Source: Flavobacterium jejuense (lineage in GTDB: Bacteria > Bacteroidota > Bacteroidia > Flavobacteriales > Flavobacteriaceae). Taken from it: a stretch of DNA of 64,000 bases. The notes beneath the pieces are model-generated. The model was given only the letters and a program-made list of their open reading frames with translations, had not been told where the DNA came from and made no database searches. Below are positions 19,351 to 28,068 of the stretch, piece by piece; position 1 is the first letter of the stretch; each line of letters begins with the position of its first letter. The position numbers were made by a program, and so were the translations under genes. Where the stretch lies: the NCBI RefSeq assembly GCF_006491595.2, contig NZ_VEVQ02000002.1, forward strand, positions 62,001-126,000. The letters are read 5' to 3'.

Positions 19351-21582
19351 ATGAAAAGAGTATATTATTTACTATTTACACTATTAATAACAACAACACT
19401 TTTCGGACAAAATGTAGTTCGATATGATTTACATGTTAGAGATTCCGTTGTGAATTTTTCAGGTAAAGAAAAAAGAGCCATTGCTGTAAATGGACAAATT
19501 CCAATGCCTACCTTAACTTTTACTGAAGGAGACATTGCTGAAATTCATGTGTACAATCATTTAAAAGAAGGAACTACATTGCATTGGCACGGTTTGTATT
19601 TGCCTAACAAAGAAGATGGAGTTCCATATTTAACACAATTACCAATTGAACCAGGAAAAGAACATCTATATCGCTTCCCAATCATTCAATCGGGAACACA
19701 TTGGTACCATAGTCATCAAGGATTTCAAGAACAAATAGGAATGTATGGTTCGTTAATTCTGAAAAAAAAAGCTAATGATCCAACCTTCCGAAAAGGAATT
19801 GATGATATTCCTCAAGTTCCAATTGTTCTTAGTGAATGGACTGATTACAATCCAAAAAATGTTCATCGATTATTACACAACGCATCCGATTGGTTTGCCA
19901 TAAAAAAAGGAACTACACAAAGTTATGCTGAGGCAATTAAAGCGGGACATTTCAAAACCAAAATCAATAACGAATGGAAACGCATGTTGGCCATGGATGT
20001 TAGCGATGTCTATTATGATAAATTTCTAATCAACGGACAAAATGAAAGTCAATTATCCCAATTTAAAGCAGGTGATAAAGTACGATTACGAATAGCAAAT
20101 GGTGGTGCATCGTCTTATTTTTGGTTAAAATATGCTGGAGGAAAAATGACAGTGGTTGCCAATGATGGAAATGATGTTGAACCTGTTGATGTTGATCGGT
20201 TAATCATTGGAGTTTCTGAAACCTATGATGTAATTGTAACGATTCCAGCGGAAAATACTTCGTATGAATTTTTAGCAACTCCAGAAGACAGAACGAAATC
20301 TACATCTATTTATATTGGTGAAGGAATCAAGCAATTAGTAAGTCCAATGCCAAAGTTGAAGTATTTTGAAGGTATGAAAATGATGAATGACATGATGAAC
20401 ATGGACGGAACCATGGATGATATGGGAATGGAAATGAGTTTTCAAAAAATGGATATGAATGCGGTAATGTATACTGAAATTAGTGGAAAAAGCGAAAAGT
20501 CAGAAGTGAAAAGTGATAAAGAAATGACTATGAATGCTGACATGGACATGAAAAAAATGAATTCGGATATTGTTACTTTAAATTATGCGATGTTAAAATC
20601 ACCAACAAAGACTACTTTACCAAAAGATGCTCCTGTTCGGGAATTACGTTTTGAATTAACAGGAAACATGAACCGTTATGTTTGGAGTATGGATAATAAA
20701 GTGTTGGCAGAAACGGATAAAATTTTAATTAAAAAAGGAGAAAATGTTCGTATCACTTTATACAACAATTCCATGATGCGTCATCCAATGCATTTGCACG
20801 GACATGATTTTAGAGTTTTAAATGGTCAAGGAGAATATGCTCCTTTAAAAAATGTATTGGATATCATGCCAATGGAAACAGATGTAATCGAATTTGAAGC
20901 GAATGCTGATGGGGATTGGTTTTTTCATTGCCATATTTTGTACCACATGATGGCTGGAATGAATCGTGTGTTTAGTTATGAAGATTCAAAACCAAATTCT
21001 TTGATTTCGGATAAAGTGAAAGCTTACAAAAAACTACAAGCAGAAAGTAATCAATTTCATTTTATGGCAGAAAATGATTTTGCAACCAACGGAAACGATG
21101 GTAAAGCGATGTTGCAAAACACACGTTGGAGTTTTGGAACTGAATGGCGATTAGGTTATCATGACGAACACGGATATGAATCAGAAACACATATTGGTCG
21201 ATATATCGGAAGAATGCAATGGTTTATGCCGTTTATTGGTTTTGATGCTCGTTATCGAAAATTAGATTCAGGTGAAGTAGAAGAAAATATTTTTGGACAA
21301 AAAAGTACAAAAGACAAACGTATTCAAGCTAGTTTGGGTTTTAATTACACATTGCCTATGTTGGTTATTTTCCAAGCCGAAGTGTTTCACGATGGAAATG
21401 TTCGTATGCAACTAATGCGAGAAGATATTCCAGTAGCAAAAAGGCTACGAATGGCTTTTATGGTGAATACAGACAAAGAATATATGGCTGGTTTCAAATA
21501 TATTGTTGGTAAGAATGCTGCTTTAACGACGCATTATGATAGTGATATGGGGATAGGTTTAGGTATAAATTTTAATTATTAA
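19351..21582 (+). CDS. Multicopper oxidase fused to an outer-membrane-barrel-like domain
   Basis: 743 residues with a signal peptide (about 1-19). Copper ligands: H78WH80, H120SH122, H478xxHLH483GH485, and H526CH528xxxH532xxxxM537, the complete type 1/2/3 set with Met as axial ligand. Between the cupredoxin domains is a Met/Asp-rich segment (about 340-405, for example MKMMNDMMNMDGTMDDMGM), as in CopA/CueO-type copper oxidases. After about residue 560 the sequence becomes alternating aromatic/polar beta strands (MQWFMPFIGFDARYRK, LGFNYTLP) and ends ...GLGINFNY, resembling CopB-type barrels. It probably oxidises periplasmic Cu(I) to Cu(II) near the outer membrane. Confidence 0.88.
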   Translation: MKRVYYLLFTLLITTTLFGQNVVRYDLHVRDSVVNFSGKEKRAIAVNGQIPMPTLTFTEGDIAEIHVYNHLKEGTTLHWHGLYLPNKEDGVPYLTQLPIEPGKEHLYRFPIIQSGTHWYHSHQGFQEQIGMYGSLILKKKANDPTFRKGIDDIPQVPIVLSEWTDYNPKNVHRLLHNASDWFAIKKGTTQSYAEAIKAGHFKTKINNEWKRMLAMDVSDVYYDKFLINGQNESQLSQFKAGDKVRLRIANGGASSYFWLKYAGGKMTVVANDGNDVEPVDVDRLIIGVSETYDVIVTIPAENTSYEFLATPEDRTKSTSIYIGEGIKQLVSPMPKLKYFEGMKMMNDMMNMDGTMDDMGMEMSFQKMDMNAVMYTEISGKSEKSEVKSDKEMTMNADMDMKKMNSDIVTLNYAMLKSPTKTTLPKDAPVRELRFELTGNMNRYVWSMDNKVLAETDKILIKKGENVRITLYNNSMMRHPMHLHGHDFRVLNGQGEYAPLKNVLDIMPMETDVIEFEANADGDWFFHCHILYHMMAGMNRVFSYEDSKPNSLISDKVKAYKKLQAESNQFHFMAENDFATNGNDGKAMLQNTRWSFGTEWRLGYHDEHGYESETHIGRYIGRMQWFMPFIGFDARYRKLDSGEVEENIFGQKSTKDKRIQASLGFNYTLPMLVIFQAEVFHDGNVRMQLMREDIPVAKRLRMAFMVNTDKEYMAGFKYIVGKNAALTTHYDSDMGIGLGINFNY

Positions 21583-21628
21583 TTTCTTAAAAATTAAATT
21601 CATCTTTTCTTAATGAAAAGTTAAGATA

Positions 21629-21646
21629 GTAACCTTTTTGTAACCT
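21629..21646 (+). promoter_or_regulatory. Pho-box-like direct repeat upstream of the PhoX-like gene
   Basis: Two perfect GTAACCT units (21629-21635, 21640-21646) separated by TTTT, giving an 11-base period. A weaker unit ATAATTT follows in phase at 21651-21657. Seven-base repeats with four-base AT-rich spacers are the layout of PhoB/SphR-type operators. It lies about 100 bases before the PhoX-like start, with a TAGTTTTG -7 candidate at 21710-21717. The binding protein is not identified. Confidence 0.5.
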
Positions 21647-21747
21647 TTTCATAATTTATAGGTATAGGTATGATAATGGTTGATTTACTTTTTGTTTACA
21701 ATTGGGGTTTAGTTTTGTTCAACGAAATAAACAACCAATTATTTATT

Positions 21748-23196
21748 ATGAAAACAAATTTTAAATCACTTTTTTTAGTTGCTTTATCTTTTACAGTATT
21801 CTCTTGTAATGATGATGATACAGCAAGCGAAGTAGAAACAACAGAAAAAGTTACACTTAAAAATCATTCTGTAACTAATGCTTTTTTGAAAAAGAAAACA
21901 GGCTTTGAAAATTTAGAAATCTATTCTTTACTAAGTTCTGAAGATCAATTGTCTGAATCTCCAAATTTTGTTTATGGATCTATGGCTGACGGAATGGGAT
22001 TAATGAAAATGAGTGATGGTACATTTACTTTAATTAATAATATAGAAGCACATTATTCTATTGCTAGAATTTCATTTGATAAAACCTTTAAGCCAGTAAA
22101 AGGAGAATATATATTAAACTCTTTAGCAACAACTGGTACAGCACAATGTTCAGGCTCTTTAATCATGCCAGAAGAGCATGGATTTGGTCCTTTATTTTTA
22201 TCTGGAGGTGAATGGGATGGTTCTTCGCAAGGAGTTTTTGCAACAGATCCTTTTAAAAATGCTGATGATGCAGAATTAGCAACGATGCTTCCTGCTTTAG
22301 GACAATGGTCAACCGAAAATGCTGTAGTTATAGGTAAGGATGCTTACCCAAGTAAGACAGTTGCATTTATTGGAGATGATACAGGTGATAATACAACACC
22401 ATCGGGACAATTAGCAATGTATGTTGGAAACAGAGGTGATTTAGCAGGAGGAAAACTTTACGGATTAAAAGTAACTACAGCTGGAATTGATTTTGAAATG
22501 GATATGGCTGAAGGTACTACGTATCAAGCCGAATTTGTTGAATATACAGAAAGAACTTTAGATGCTTTAGAGCAAGAATCTAGAGATAAAGGTATTATGG
22601 GCTTTTCAAGAGTAGAAGATATAGATTATAGAAAAGGTTCAGGTAGTACAAATAGAGAAGTTTATTTTGCAGTAACAGGTAGAAAATCAACTGCATTAAT
22701 GGGGAAAGGTACTATTTATGGAAGAATTTATAAAGTGGTTTTAGATGCTAATGACCCAACTATAGCAACAATTACGTGTGTATTAGATGGTGATAAAGCT
22801 ACTGGTGTAGCAAAACAATTCCATAGCCCAGATAATATAGTAGTAACTAAAGATTATGCTTATATTCAAGAAGATCCAAATGGGTATCCTGACAATGCAG
22901 ACAAGACTCATTATTCTTATTTATACCAATACAATTTAAATACAGGAGCCTTAAAAGTGGTTTTAGAATGTGATCAAGTTGCTGCTGAAGCTGCAGGTGT
23001 AGGATCTGCATCAAGTATGTGGGAATTAACAGGGATGATTGATGTTTCTGATATCATAGGAGTGGAAGGAAGTTTCTTAATTTGTACACAAAATCATGGT
23101 TGGAACAAAGATGCTTTTGTGGATCCAAATGCAATTTTAAACACTACAAGAAAAGAAGGAAGTCAATTATATCTTATCAAAGGTTTAGAAAGATAG
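21748..23196 (+). CDS. PhoX-like (DUF839) lipoprotein, putative alkaline phosphatase
   Basis: About 482 residues from the internal ATG that starts a proper lipoprotein signal (MKTNFKSLFLVALSFTVFSC); a longer in-frame start at 21670 would bury it. The mature protein looks like a beta-propeller with PhoX-type blocks: GFSRVEDIDY...REVYFAVTGR (compare RPEDI...GEVYFALT), FHSPDNIVVTKDYAYIQEDPNG (compare SPDNL...LWIQTDG) and an acidic calcium-binding-like loop DDTGDNTTPSGQ. PhoX enzymes use an Fe/Ca centre to release phosphate from organic esters. The gene ends 1 base before the following peroxidase gene, so the two form an operon. Activity is inferred from family resemblance only. Confidence 0.65.
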   Translation: MKTNFKSLFLVALSFTVFSCNDDDTASEVETTEKVTLKNHSVTNAFLKKKTGFENLEIYSLLSSEDQLSESPNFVYGSMADGMGLMKMSDGTFTLINNIEAHYSIARISFDKTFKPVKGEYILNSLATTGTAQCSGSLIMPEEHGFGPLFLSGGEWDGSSQGVFATDPFKNADDAELATMLPALGQWSTENAVVIGKDAYPSKTVAFIGDDTGDNTTPSGQLAMYVGNRGDLAGGKLYGLKVTTAGIDFEMDMAEGTTYQAEFVEYTERTLDALEQESRDKGIMGFSRVEDIDYRKGSGSTNREVYFAVTGRKSTALMGKGTIYGRIYKVVLDANDPTIATITCVLDGDKATGVAKQFHSPDNIVVTKDYAYIQEDPNGYPDNADKTHYSYLYQYNLNTGALKVVLECDQVAAEAAGVGSASSMWELTGMIDVSDIIGVEGSFLICTQNHGWNKDAFVDPNAILNTTRKEGSQLYLIKGLER

Positions 23197-23197
23197 T

Positions 23198-24991
23198 ATG
23201 TATAAAGTAATGAAAATTAAAAACTTAAAGGCTATATTTTTATATGGCCTTTTGGTTTTTTTAGCGTTTGGTTGTAAGGATAAAGAAGAATATAAAGAAA
23301 TAACACCTTTAGAAAAATTAGAAAGTTATTTTAAAGAAAATTTGTGGAATGCTTCAGTAGCTTTAGATCAACTTAATAAGACAAAAAATATTGAAGAAAA
23401 AAAAGAATTCTTTTTAAAAGCAAGAATGTTCTTTAAATCAAGTGAATCTATTTTGGCTTTTGTTGATGCAAGTAATTATGGATATTTAAATCAACCCAAT
23501 ATTTTAAAAATTAAAGAAGAAGATTTTACAGATGTTAAAATAGATCAACCAGCTGGATTTCAAGTAGTGGAGGAGTTGCTTTATGATGATGAAATGGATT
23601 CTATTATTTTAAATAAAAATGTGGAAATTATTTCGAGTAGACTAAAATTAATTCATAAAAATCAAACCTTACAGTTTTTAAAAACACACCATATCCTTTG
23701 GATTCTTAGAGACGCCATCAACAGAGTGGCTTTAACAGGAATCACTGGTTTTGATTCTCCTGTTTTAGAAAATTCATTGGAAGAAAGTAAAACGGTTTAT
23801 AAAAGTTTGAAGGAGATACTTACTATTTATGAAAATGAGTTTAAAAACAAAGAAATTTATAAGAATTGGCTTAGCCAAATTGAAATTAGTTTAACTTTTT
23901 TAGATAGTGCCAATTTTGAAAAATTCGACAGATATACTTTTATTAAAGATCACACGCATAAAGCACTTGAAATTTGGAAGGAGACGGTAAACGATTGGAA
24001 AGTTGAATTTCCATTTAAACAAGCTATCAATTATGAAGTAGCTAATTTGTTTACCAATGTTACTTTCAATATCAATTATTTTACAGATCAAAAAGGAAAT
24101 CCTGTAGCAACAGATAAAGTAGCTTTAGGAAAATTATTATTTGAAGATAAATCCTTATCCAATGATAAAAGGATAAGTTGCGCTAGTTGTCACAAACAAG
24201 AATTGTATTTTACTGATGGTGTGTCTAAATCACCAAAAACTACTAGAAACTCTCCTACTTTGTTCTACGCGGCTTTGCAAAAAGGTTTTTTTCATGATAA
24301 ACGAACGGGTAGTTTAGAAGGACAAATTGTTGATGTGGTAAATAATCCAAATGAATTTCATTTGTCTTTGAATGATTTAGAAAATAGAGTTTTAGAGAAC
24401 CCTGAATATGTGAATGCATTTAAAAATGTATACCAAAAAGAAATTGACAATCATTTAATACGTAACGCTATTACCTCTTATATTATGTCTTTAACTCCTT
24501 TCAATTCTAAATTTGATTTGAATATGCAAGGGAAAGAACAATCCTTGAGTGAAAGAGAAATTAATGGTTTTAATCTTTTTATGGGGAAAGGGAAATGTGC
24601 TACTTGCCATTTTGCTCCTTTATTTAATGGATTAGTTCCCACACAATTTAAAGAATCTGAATTAGAATTAATAGGTGTACCAAAATCAAAAGACACTATA
24701 CACGCTGTGATAGATGACGATTTAGGACGTTACAATATATATAAAACTGAAGAGAGAAAATTCTTTTTCAAAACACCAACGGTTCGTAATATTGAAAAAA
24801 CAGCTCCTTATATGCATAATGGAGTGTATACAACCTTAGAAGAAATTGTTGATTTTTATAATAAAGGTGGTGCAAAAGGATTAGGTATTGAATTGGAATA
24901 TCAAACCTTGCCTTTTGATAAACTCAATTTGACGAATAAAGAAAAAGAAGACTTAGTACTCTTTATGAAAACACTAACTGATAAGTTTTAA
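23198..24991 (+). CDS. Di-heme cytochrome c peroxidase (MauG/CcpA family) lipoprotein with imelysin-like N-domain
   Basis: 597 residues; a second ATG at 23210 gives a cleaner lipoprotein signal (MKIKNLKAIFLYGLLVFLAFGC). An all-helical N-terminal domain of about 250 residues, resembling imelysin-like regions fused to peroxidases, precedes the di-heme enzyme. Heme sites are C328ASCH332 and C467ATCH471, with KTPTVRNIEKTAPYMHNG (KxPxLRN, and a Met that can be the distal ligand) downstream. Family members reduce peroxide or, as in MauG, oxidise partner proteins. Tight coupling to the PhoX-like gene suggests a shared process. Confidence 0.9.
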   Translation: MYKVMKIKNLKAIFLYGLLVFLAFGCKDKEEYKEITPLEKLESYFKENLWNASVALDQLNKTKNIEEKKEFFLKARMFFKSSESILAFVDASNYGYLNQPNILKIKEEDFTDVKIDQPAGFQVVEELLYDDEMDSIILNKNVEIISSRLKLIHKNQTLQFLKTHHILWILRDAINRVALTGITGFDSPVLENSLEESKTVYKSLKEILTIYENEFKNKEIYKNWLSQIEISLTFLDSANFEKFDRYTFIKDHTHKALEIWKETVNDWKVEFPFKQAINYEVANLFTNVTFNINYFTDQKGNPVATDKVALGKLLFEDKSLSNDKRISCASCHKQELYFTDGVSKSPKTTRNSPTLFYAALQKGFFHDKRTGSLEGQIVDVVNNPNEFHLSLNDLENRVLENPEYVNAFKNVYQKEIDNHLIRNAITSYIMSLTPFNSKFDLNMQGKEQSLSEREINGFNLFMGKGKCATCHFAPLFNGLVPTQFKESELELIGVPKSKDTIHAVIDDDLGRYNIYKTEERKFFFKTPTVRNIEKTAPYMHNGVYTTLEEIVDFYNKGGAKGLGIELEYQTLPFDKLNLTNKEKEDLVLFMKTLTDKF

Positions 24992-25043
24992 AAGATTTTT
25001 TTTGATTTCTATTACATTTCTAGAAATTCAAAACGTCTTTTCT

Positions 25044-25148
25044 AGCCCTGATAGGAACGGCATCCTTTTCTTTTTTCTATCAAGGAAAAAGAAAAGATAT
25101 AGTGGATAGCAGGACTATTTTTCTATAGAAGTACTGTTTTTGTGCTCC
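25044..25148 (-). repeat. Flavobacterial intergenic structured repeat, copy 1
   Basis: On the minus strand this reads GGAGC..., TCCTGCTATCCACTATATC, an inner hairpin made of CTTTTCTTTTT and its complement, then GGATGCCGTTCCTATCAGGG. The same layout recurs near 36.4 kb in the other orientation. Such elements are abundant between genes in Flavobacterium. It could be the published Flavo-1 RNA motif, but I cannot confirm that without a covariance search. Confidence 0.65.
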
Positions 25149-25180
25149 TAAAAATAAAACTCAAGTTAAAAGCAAAAAAA

Positions 25181-25205
25181 AACTCCCATAATTTGGGAGT
25201 TTTTT
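25181..25205. terminator. Bidirectional terminator between the peroxidase gene and terC
   Basis: Perfect 8-bp stem AACTCCCA / TGGGAGTT with loop TAATT, A run on the left and T run on the right. It sits just past the terC stop. Confidence 0.9.
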
Positions 25206-25224
25206 ATATCGATTGGTGTGATAA

Positions 25225-26079
25225 TTAATCTAAAAAATCATCATTTTTCAAATTTTCATCTACAATAGTGCTGTTTTTTAATTGAACAGGTTTTCTGTTT
25301 TTCTTCATTTTTAAATTTAAGAATTCAACAAATAAAGAGAAGAAAATAGCAAAATACAAATAGCCTTTTGGAATACTATGTACTTCAATGTCATTACCAA
25401 ATCTAAAGTTTGCTAAATGAGAACCTTCTGCTAAAAGCATTACGCCAATTAATATTAAGAATGATAACCCCAAAATTTGGATAGTTGGATGTTCGTTTAC
25501 AAACTTGCTAACAGGACCAGCAAAAGCAAGCATAACAATAATGGATAAGATAATAGCCATAATCATAATTTCTATTGCTCCAGCAGGACCAAAACCAGCA
25601 GGCGGTTCTGCTGAACTTACTAATCCAATAGCCGTTAAAATACTATCAAACGAGAAAACAATATTTAATAACGCTATTTGAATGATTGCAGCCGACAAAC
25701 CATTACTTGCTTTTCCAGATGTGCTTTCTTCTTCTCCTTCTAATTTATGATGTATTTCTGAAACTGATTTGTATAATAGGAATAAGCCACCTCCAAAAAT
25801 AATTAAACTTTGTCCTGACAAACCTCCTGAGAAGAAGCCAAAATCAAAATCATAGAAAGATTCTTTTAAACCCATTACCCAAGTGATTCCAAAAAGTAAA
25901 ATAATTCTAAAAACCATTGCTAATAACAATCCTATTCTTCTGGCTTTAGGTTGATCTTCTTCTCTTAATTTTCCAGAAACAATAGATAAAAAAACAATGT
26001 TATCAATTCCTAAAATAATCTCTAAAAAGGTTAAAGTTAAAAGTGCGATCCATGCATCTGGATTGGTTAATATTTCCAT
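25225..26079 (-). CDS. terC: TerC family integral membrane protein
   Basis: 284 residues with about seven to eight transmembrane helices. The N-terminus LTFLEIILGIDNIVFLSIV is the TerC signature, with acidic residues in the membrane (E and D of EIILGIDN); a second copy of the theme is IVFSFDSILTAIG. TerC proteins have been linked to tellurium resistance and to manganese export or metal loading of exoenzymes. The His-containing loop and charged C-terminal tail are cytoplasmic or periplasmic extensions. It is monocistronic and bounded by a terminator. Confidence 0.93.
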   Translation of the reverse strand: MEILTNPDAWIALLTLTFLEIILGIDNIVFLSIVSGKLREEDQPKARRIGLLLAMVFRIILLFGITWVMGLKESFYDFDFGFFSGGLSGQSLIIFGGGLFLLYKSVSEIHHKLEGEEESTSGKASNGLSAAIIQIALLNIVFSFDSILTAIGLVSSAEPPAGFGPAGAIEIMIMAIILSIIVMLAFAGPVSKFVNEHPTIQILGLSFLILIGVMLLAEGSHLANFRFGNDIEVHSIPKGYLYFAIFFSLFVEFLNLKMKKNRKPVQLKNSTIVDENLKNDDFLD

Positions 26080-26134
26080 AGTCTGTAAACGTTAATTGGT
26101 TTTGTGTTTTAAAAGTAAAGTTGTTAAACGTAAA

Positions 26135-26518
26135 TTATTGCTTTTTTGTTACAGTTCCACGTTGTTTTTTTGTTGTTCCTACAATGTTATACTCAAAAGT
26201 ATAACCATTCTCAGTAGTAGTAAGGATTTTTATTTGAACCGCATTTTTTTCGCTCATCGATTTTGGATTCACCTTTTTTAGAATAAATTCGCAATCATTT
26301 ACCCATCGTACTGTTGAGGTGTCTCTTTTTTCTCTAAAAGTTTCAATTTGTAAGGAGTCGTTTCTTTCAAAATAAGAGGTTTCCATTTTTCCATCTATTT
26401 CTCTTGTAAACTCAAAATTTCCAGTTTTGTAATCGTTGCAGTTTCGTTCTTGTTCGTAACAAGAAATTAAAAATAAAGGCAATAAAAAAAAGAAAATTTT
26501 ATATTTTTTGGTAAACAT
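26135..26518 (-). CDS. Hypothetical lipoprotein conserved in Flavobacteria
   Basis: 127 residues with lipoprotein signal (KIFFFLLPLFLISC, Cys 20). The body contains CNDYKTGNFEFTREI, DTSTVRWVNDCEFILKKV and ILTTTENGYTFEYNIVG, a small beta-rich domain with two further cysteines. I recognise it as a conserved flavobacterial type without a function. It lies at the end of a run of minus-strand genes that starts at murQ. Confidence 0.7.
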   Translation of the reverse strand: MFTKKYKIFFFLLPLFLISCYEQERNCNDYKTGNFEFTREIDGKMETSYFERNDSLQIETFREKRDTSTVRWVNDCEFILKKVNPKSMSEKNAVQIKILTTTENGYTFEYNIVGTTKKQRGTVTKKQ

Positions 26519-26560
26519 TTGAAGTTATTTTTTTGAAATTGAAATTGATTTTTGAAATAA

Positions 26561-27142
26561 CTATTGAAGTTTCTTAAGTTCGTCATCTGTAAAATGCTTC
26601 AAGCTTTTCTCTTTGGCAAACTTATCTGCATTATAACTATTCGATTTGTTTTTAGGTATAGTTAAACTATTCCAAGCTGTTTGTTTGAGCATTTTAGCAT
26701 AAAACACAATTTGTCCTACATGATAAGGATAATGTGCTAGTTGACGATTAATAGCATCTAAAGCCGTCTGACCTTCATTTCTGATGTAAATAATTTTAGA
26801 TAAGTCTTCGGGTTGCAATGTGTTTAAAGTATTAAAAAAGCAATCCCAACCTTCATTCCAAAGTTGGAGTAAGTTTTCCTTATTTTTTTCAGTAAAAAGC
26901 GCATCAAATTCACCATCTCGTTGTCTCCATTCTTTCTCTCCATCAGTAGTTAAAAAATCAGTCCAGCGCGAAAGCATATTGCCATGCATGTGTTTGATTA
27001 TGGTTGCTATAGAATTGGTATCCTCATTTACTGTAATAAAAAGTTGATCCACTTCTAATTGATCAATTGCTTTTTCTGCTACGGTTTTGTAATAGAGCAT
27101 TTGCTTTTTTACACTTTCTAGATAAATGTTACTTGTTTCCAT
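26561..27142 (-). CDS. DUF1572 / DinB-like four-helix protein
   Basis: 193 residues. The helical bundle contains IIKHMHGNMLSRWTDFLTTDGEKEWR and later LAHYPYHVGQIVFYAKML, placing three His residues where DinB-superfamily proteins bind a metal. DUF1572 proteins are relatives of DinB and of bacillithiol/mycothiol-dependent transferases. No signal peptide; cytoplasmic. Its start overlaps the end of the upstream small membrane protein gene by 14 bases. Substrate unknown. Confidence 0.85.
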   Translation of the reverse strand: METSNIYLESVKKQMLYYKTVAEKAIDQLEVDQLFITVNEDTNSIATIIKHMHGNMLSRWTDFLTTDGEKEWRQRDGEFDALFTEKNKENLLQLWNEGWDCFFNTLNTLQPEDLSKIIYIRNEGQTALDAINRQLAHYPYHVGQIVFYAKMLKQTAWNSLTIPKNKSNSYNADKFAKEKSLKHFTDDELKKLQ

Positions 27143-27356
27143 CGAATAAACTTTTCATTATAATATTAATTCCTTTAAAACCGAGATAAACTGCTGTGCA
27201 ACAAATTATAATTCCTATAGTTAGTACGTAAGGATATAAAGGTCTGCCTTCATTTTTAAACGAACTATTAATCACTATTGGTCCAATTGCCATTAAGGGC
27301 AAACAACCCGATAAGTATTTAATGCCTTTAGCTAATAATTTTCTGTTTGTTCCCAT
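27129..27356 (-). CDS. Small two-helix membrane protein (DUF6095-like)
   Basis: 75 residues, two transmembrane helices (about 12-32 and 43-65) and short charged ends. It resembles the small flavobacterial DUF6095 proteins. It overlaps the DUF1572 gene by 14 bases and begins 4 bases after the upstream gene stops, so it is part of the same transcript. Function unknown. Confidence 0.7.
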   Translation of the reverse strand: MGTNRKLLAKGIKYLSGCLPLMAIGPIVINSSFKNEGRPLYPYVLTIGIIICCTAVYLGFKGINIIMKSLFDGNK

Positions 27357-27360
27357 GTCG

Positions 27361-28065
27361 TTATTGTATTGGAGGTGGAGGAGGTGGTTCGGAAATTCGA
27401 TTTCCTACTCCAAGATAAATACTTGATTCTTCTCTTTTTATTGCTTCAGTTTCTTTTTGGGTAAGTTCGCAAATTGGTTTTCCAAATTTTTGTAAAGCTA
27501 TTTCTTCATAATACAATTGGTATCCTTTTTTTATATCGATAAAAGCCTGTTCTATAGATTCTTTATTTGTGGTTAAATCCCAATCTAGCATACAATTTTC
27601 AACGTAATTATAATCTGAATCTGATTTCTTTAAAAATTCATAAATATAATTTGCTAAAGAATCACTTGCAATAGGTCTTTCATTAACTAAAGCCAAATTA
27701 TCTCGATTGATTAAAACACGAGTAAATGAATACTCACCACAAATAACACCACAACTTCTACAATAATTGAAAAGTGTTACATTCACCATTTCATTAGTAC
27801 TCAATTTCAATAGGAATTCATTTTTTTTACAACAGGTTTCTTTATTTAATTTTATTGTAATTTCTTCTAAAATATCATTTCTATAATTGTTATAATTAAT
27901 TTCAATTATAGGTAACGAATCATGAATGCCTAGCAAATAATTTTCATTGGAACAATATTGAAACGTTTTATTGGAAAATAAAAAATAGCCACTTACTAAA
28001 AAGATAGTAAGTAATGCAGCAAAAAGAAAGCCTTTGCTGTTGTAGTATTTTCTTCTTTTCCTCAA
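27361..28065 (-). CDS. Hypothetical membrane-anchored protein with proline-rich tail
   Basis: 234 residues. One N-terminal transmembrane helix (about 12-30) is followed by an extracytoplasmic domain with paired cysteines (KETCCKKNE, NYCRSCGVICGEYS), suggesting disulfides or a metal site. The C-terminus ends in a run of prolines (EPPPPPPIQ). The single anchor with periplasmic domain recalls ExbD, but the sequence motifs do not match. It sits in the murQ-to-DUF1572 run and begins 3 bases after the preceding gene ends. Confidence 0.55.
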   Translation of the reverse strand: MRKRRKYYNSKGFLFAALLTIFLVSGYFLFSNKTFQYCSNENYLLGIHDSLPIIEINYNNYRNDILEEITIKLNKETCCKKNEFLLKLSTNEMVNVTLFNYCRSCGVICGEYSFTRVLINRDNLALVNERPIASDSLANYIYEFLKKSDSDYNYVENCMLDWDLTTNKESIEQAFIDIKKGYQLYYEEIALQKFGKPICELTQKETEAIKREESSIYLGVGNRISEPPPPPPIQ

Positions 28066-28068
28066 AAT

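Noticed and set aside
23900..24696. Minus-strand frames inside the di-heme peroxidase gene
   Set aside because: Both lie antisense to coding sequence containing two CxxCH heme motifs; no independent support.
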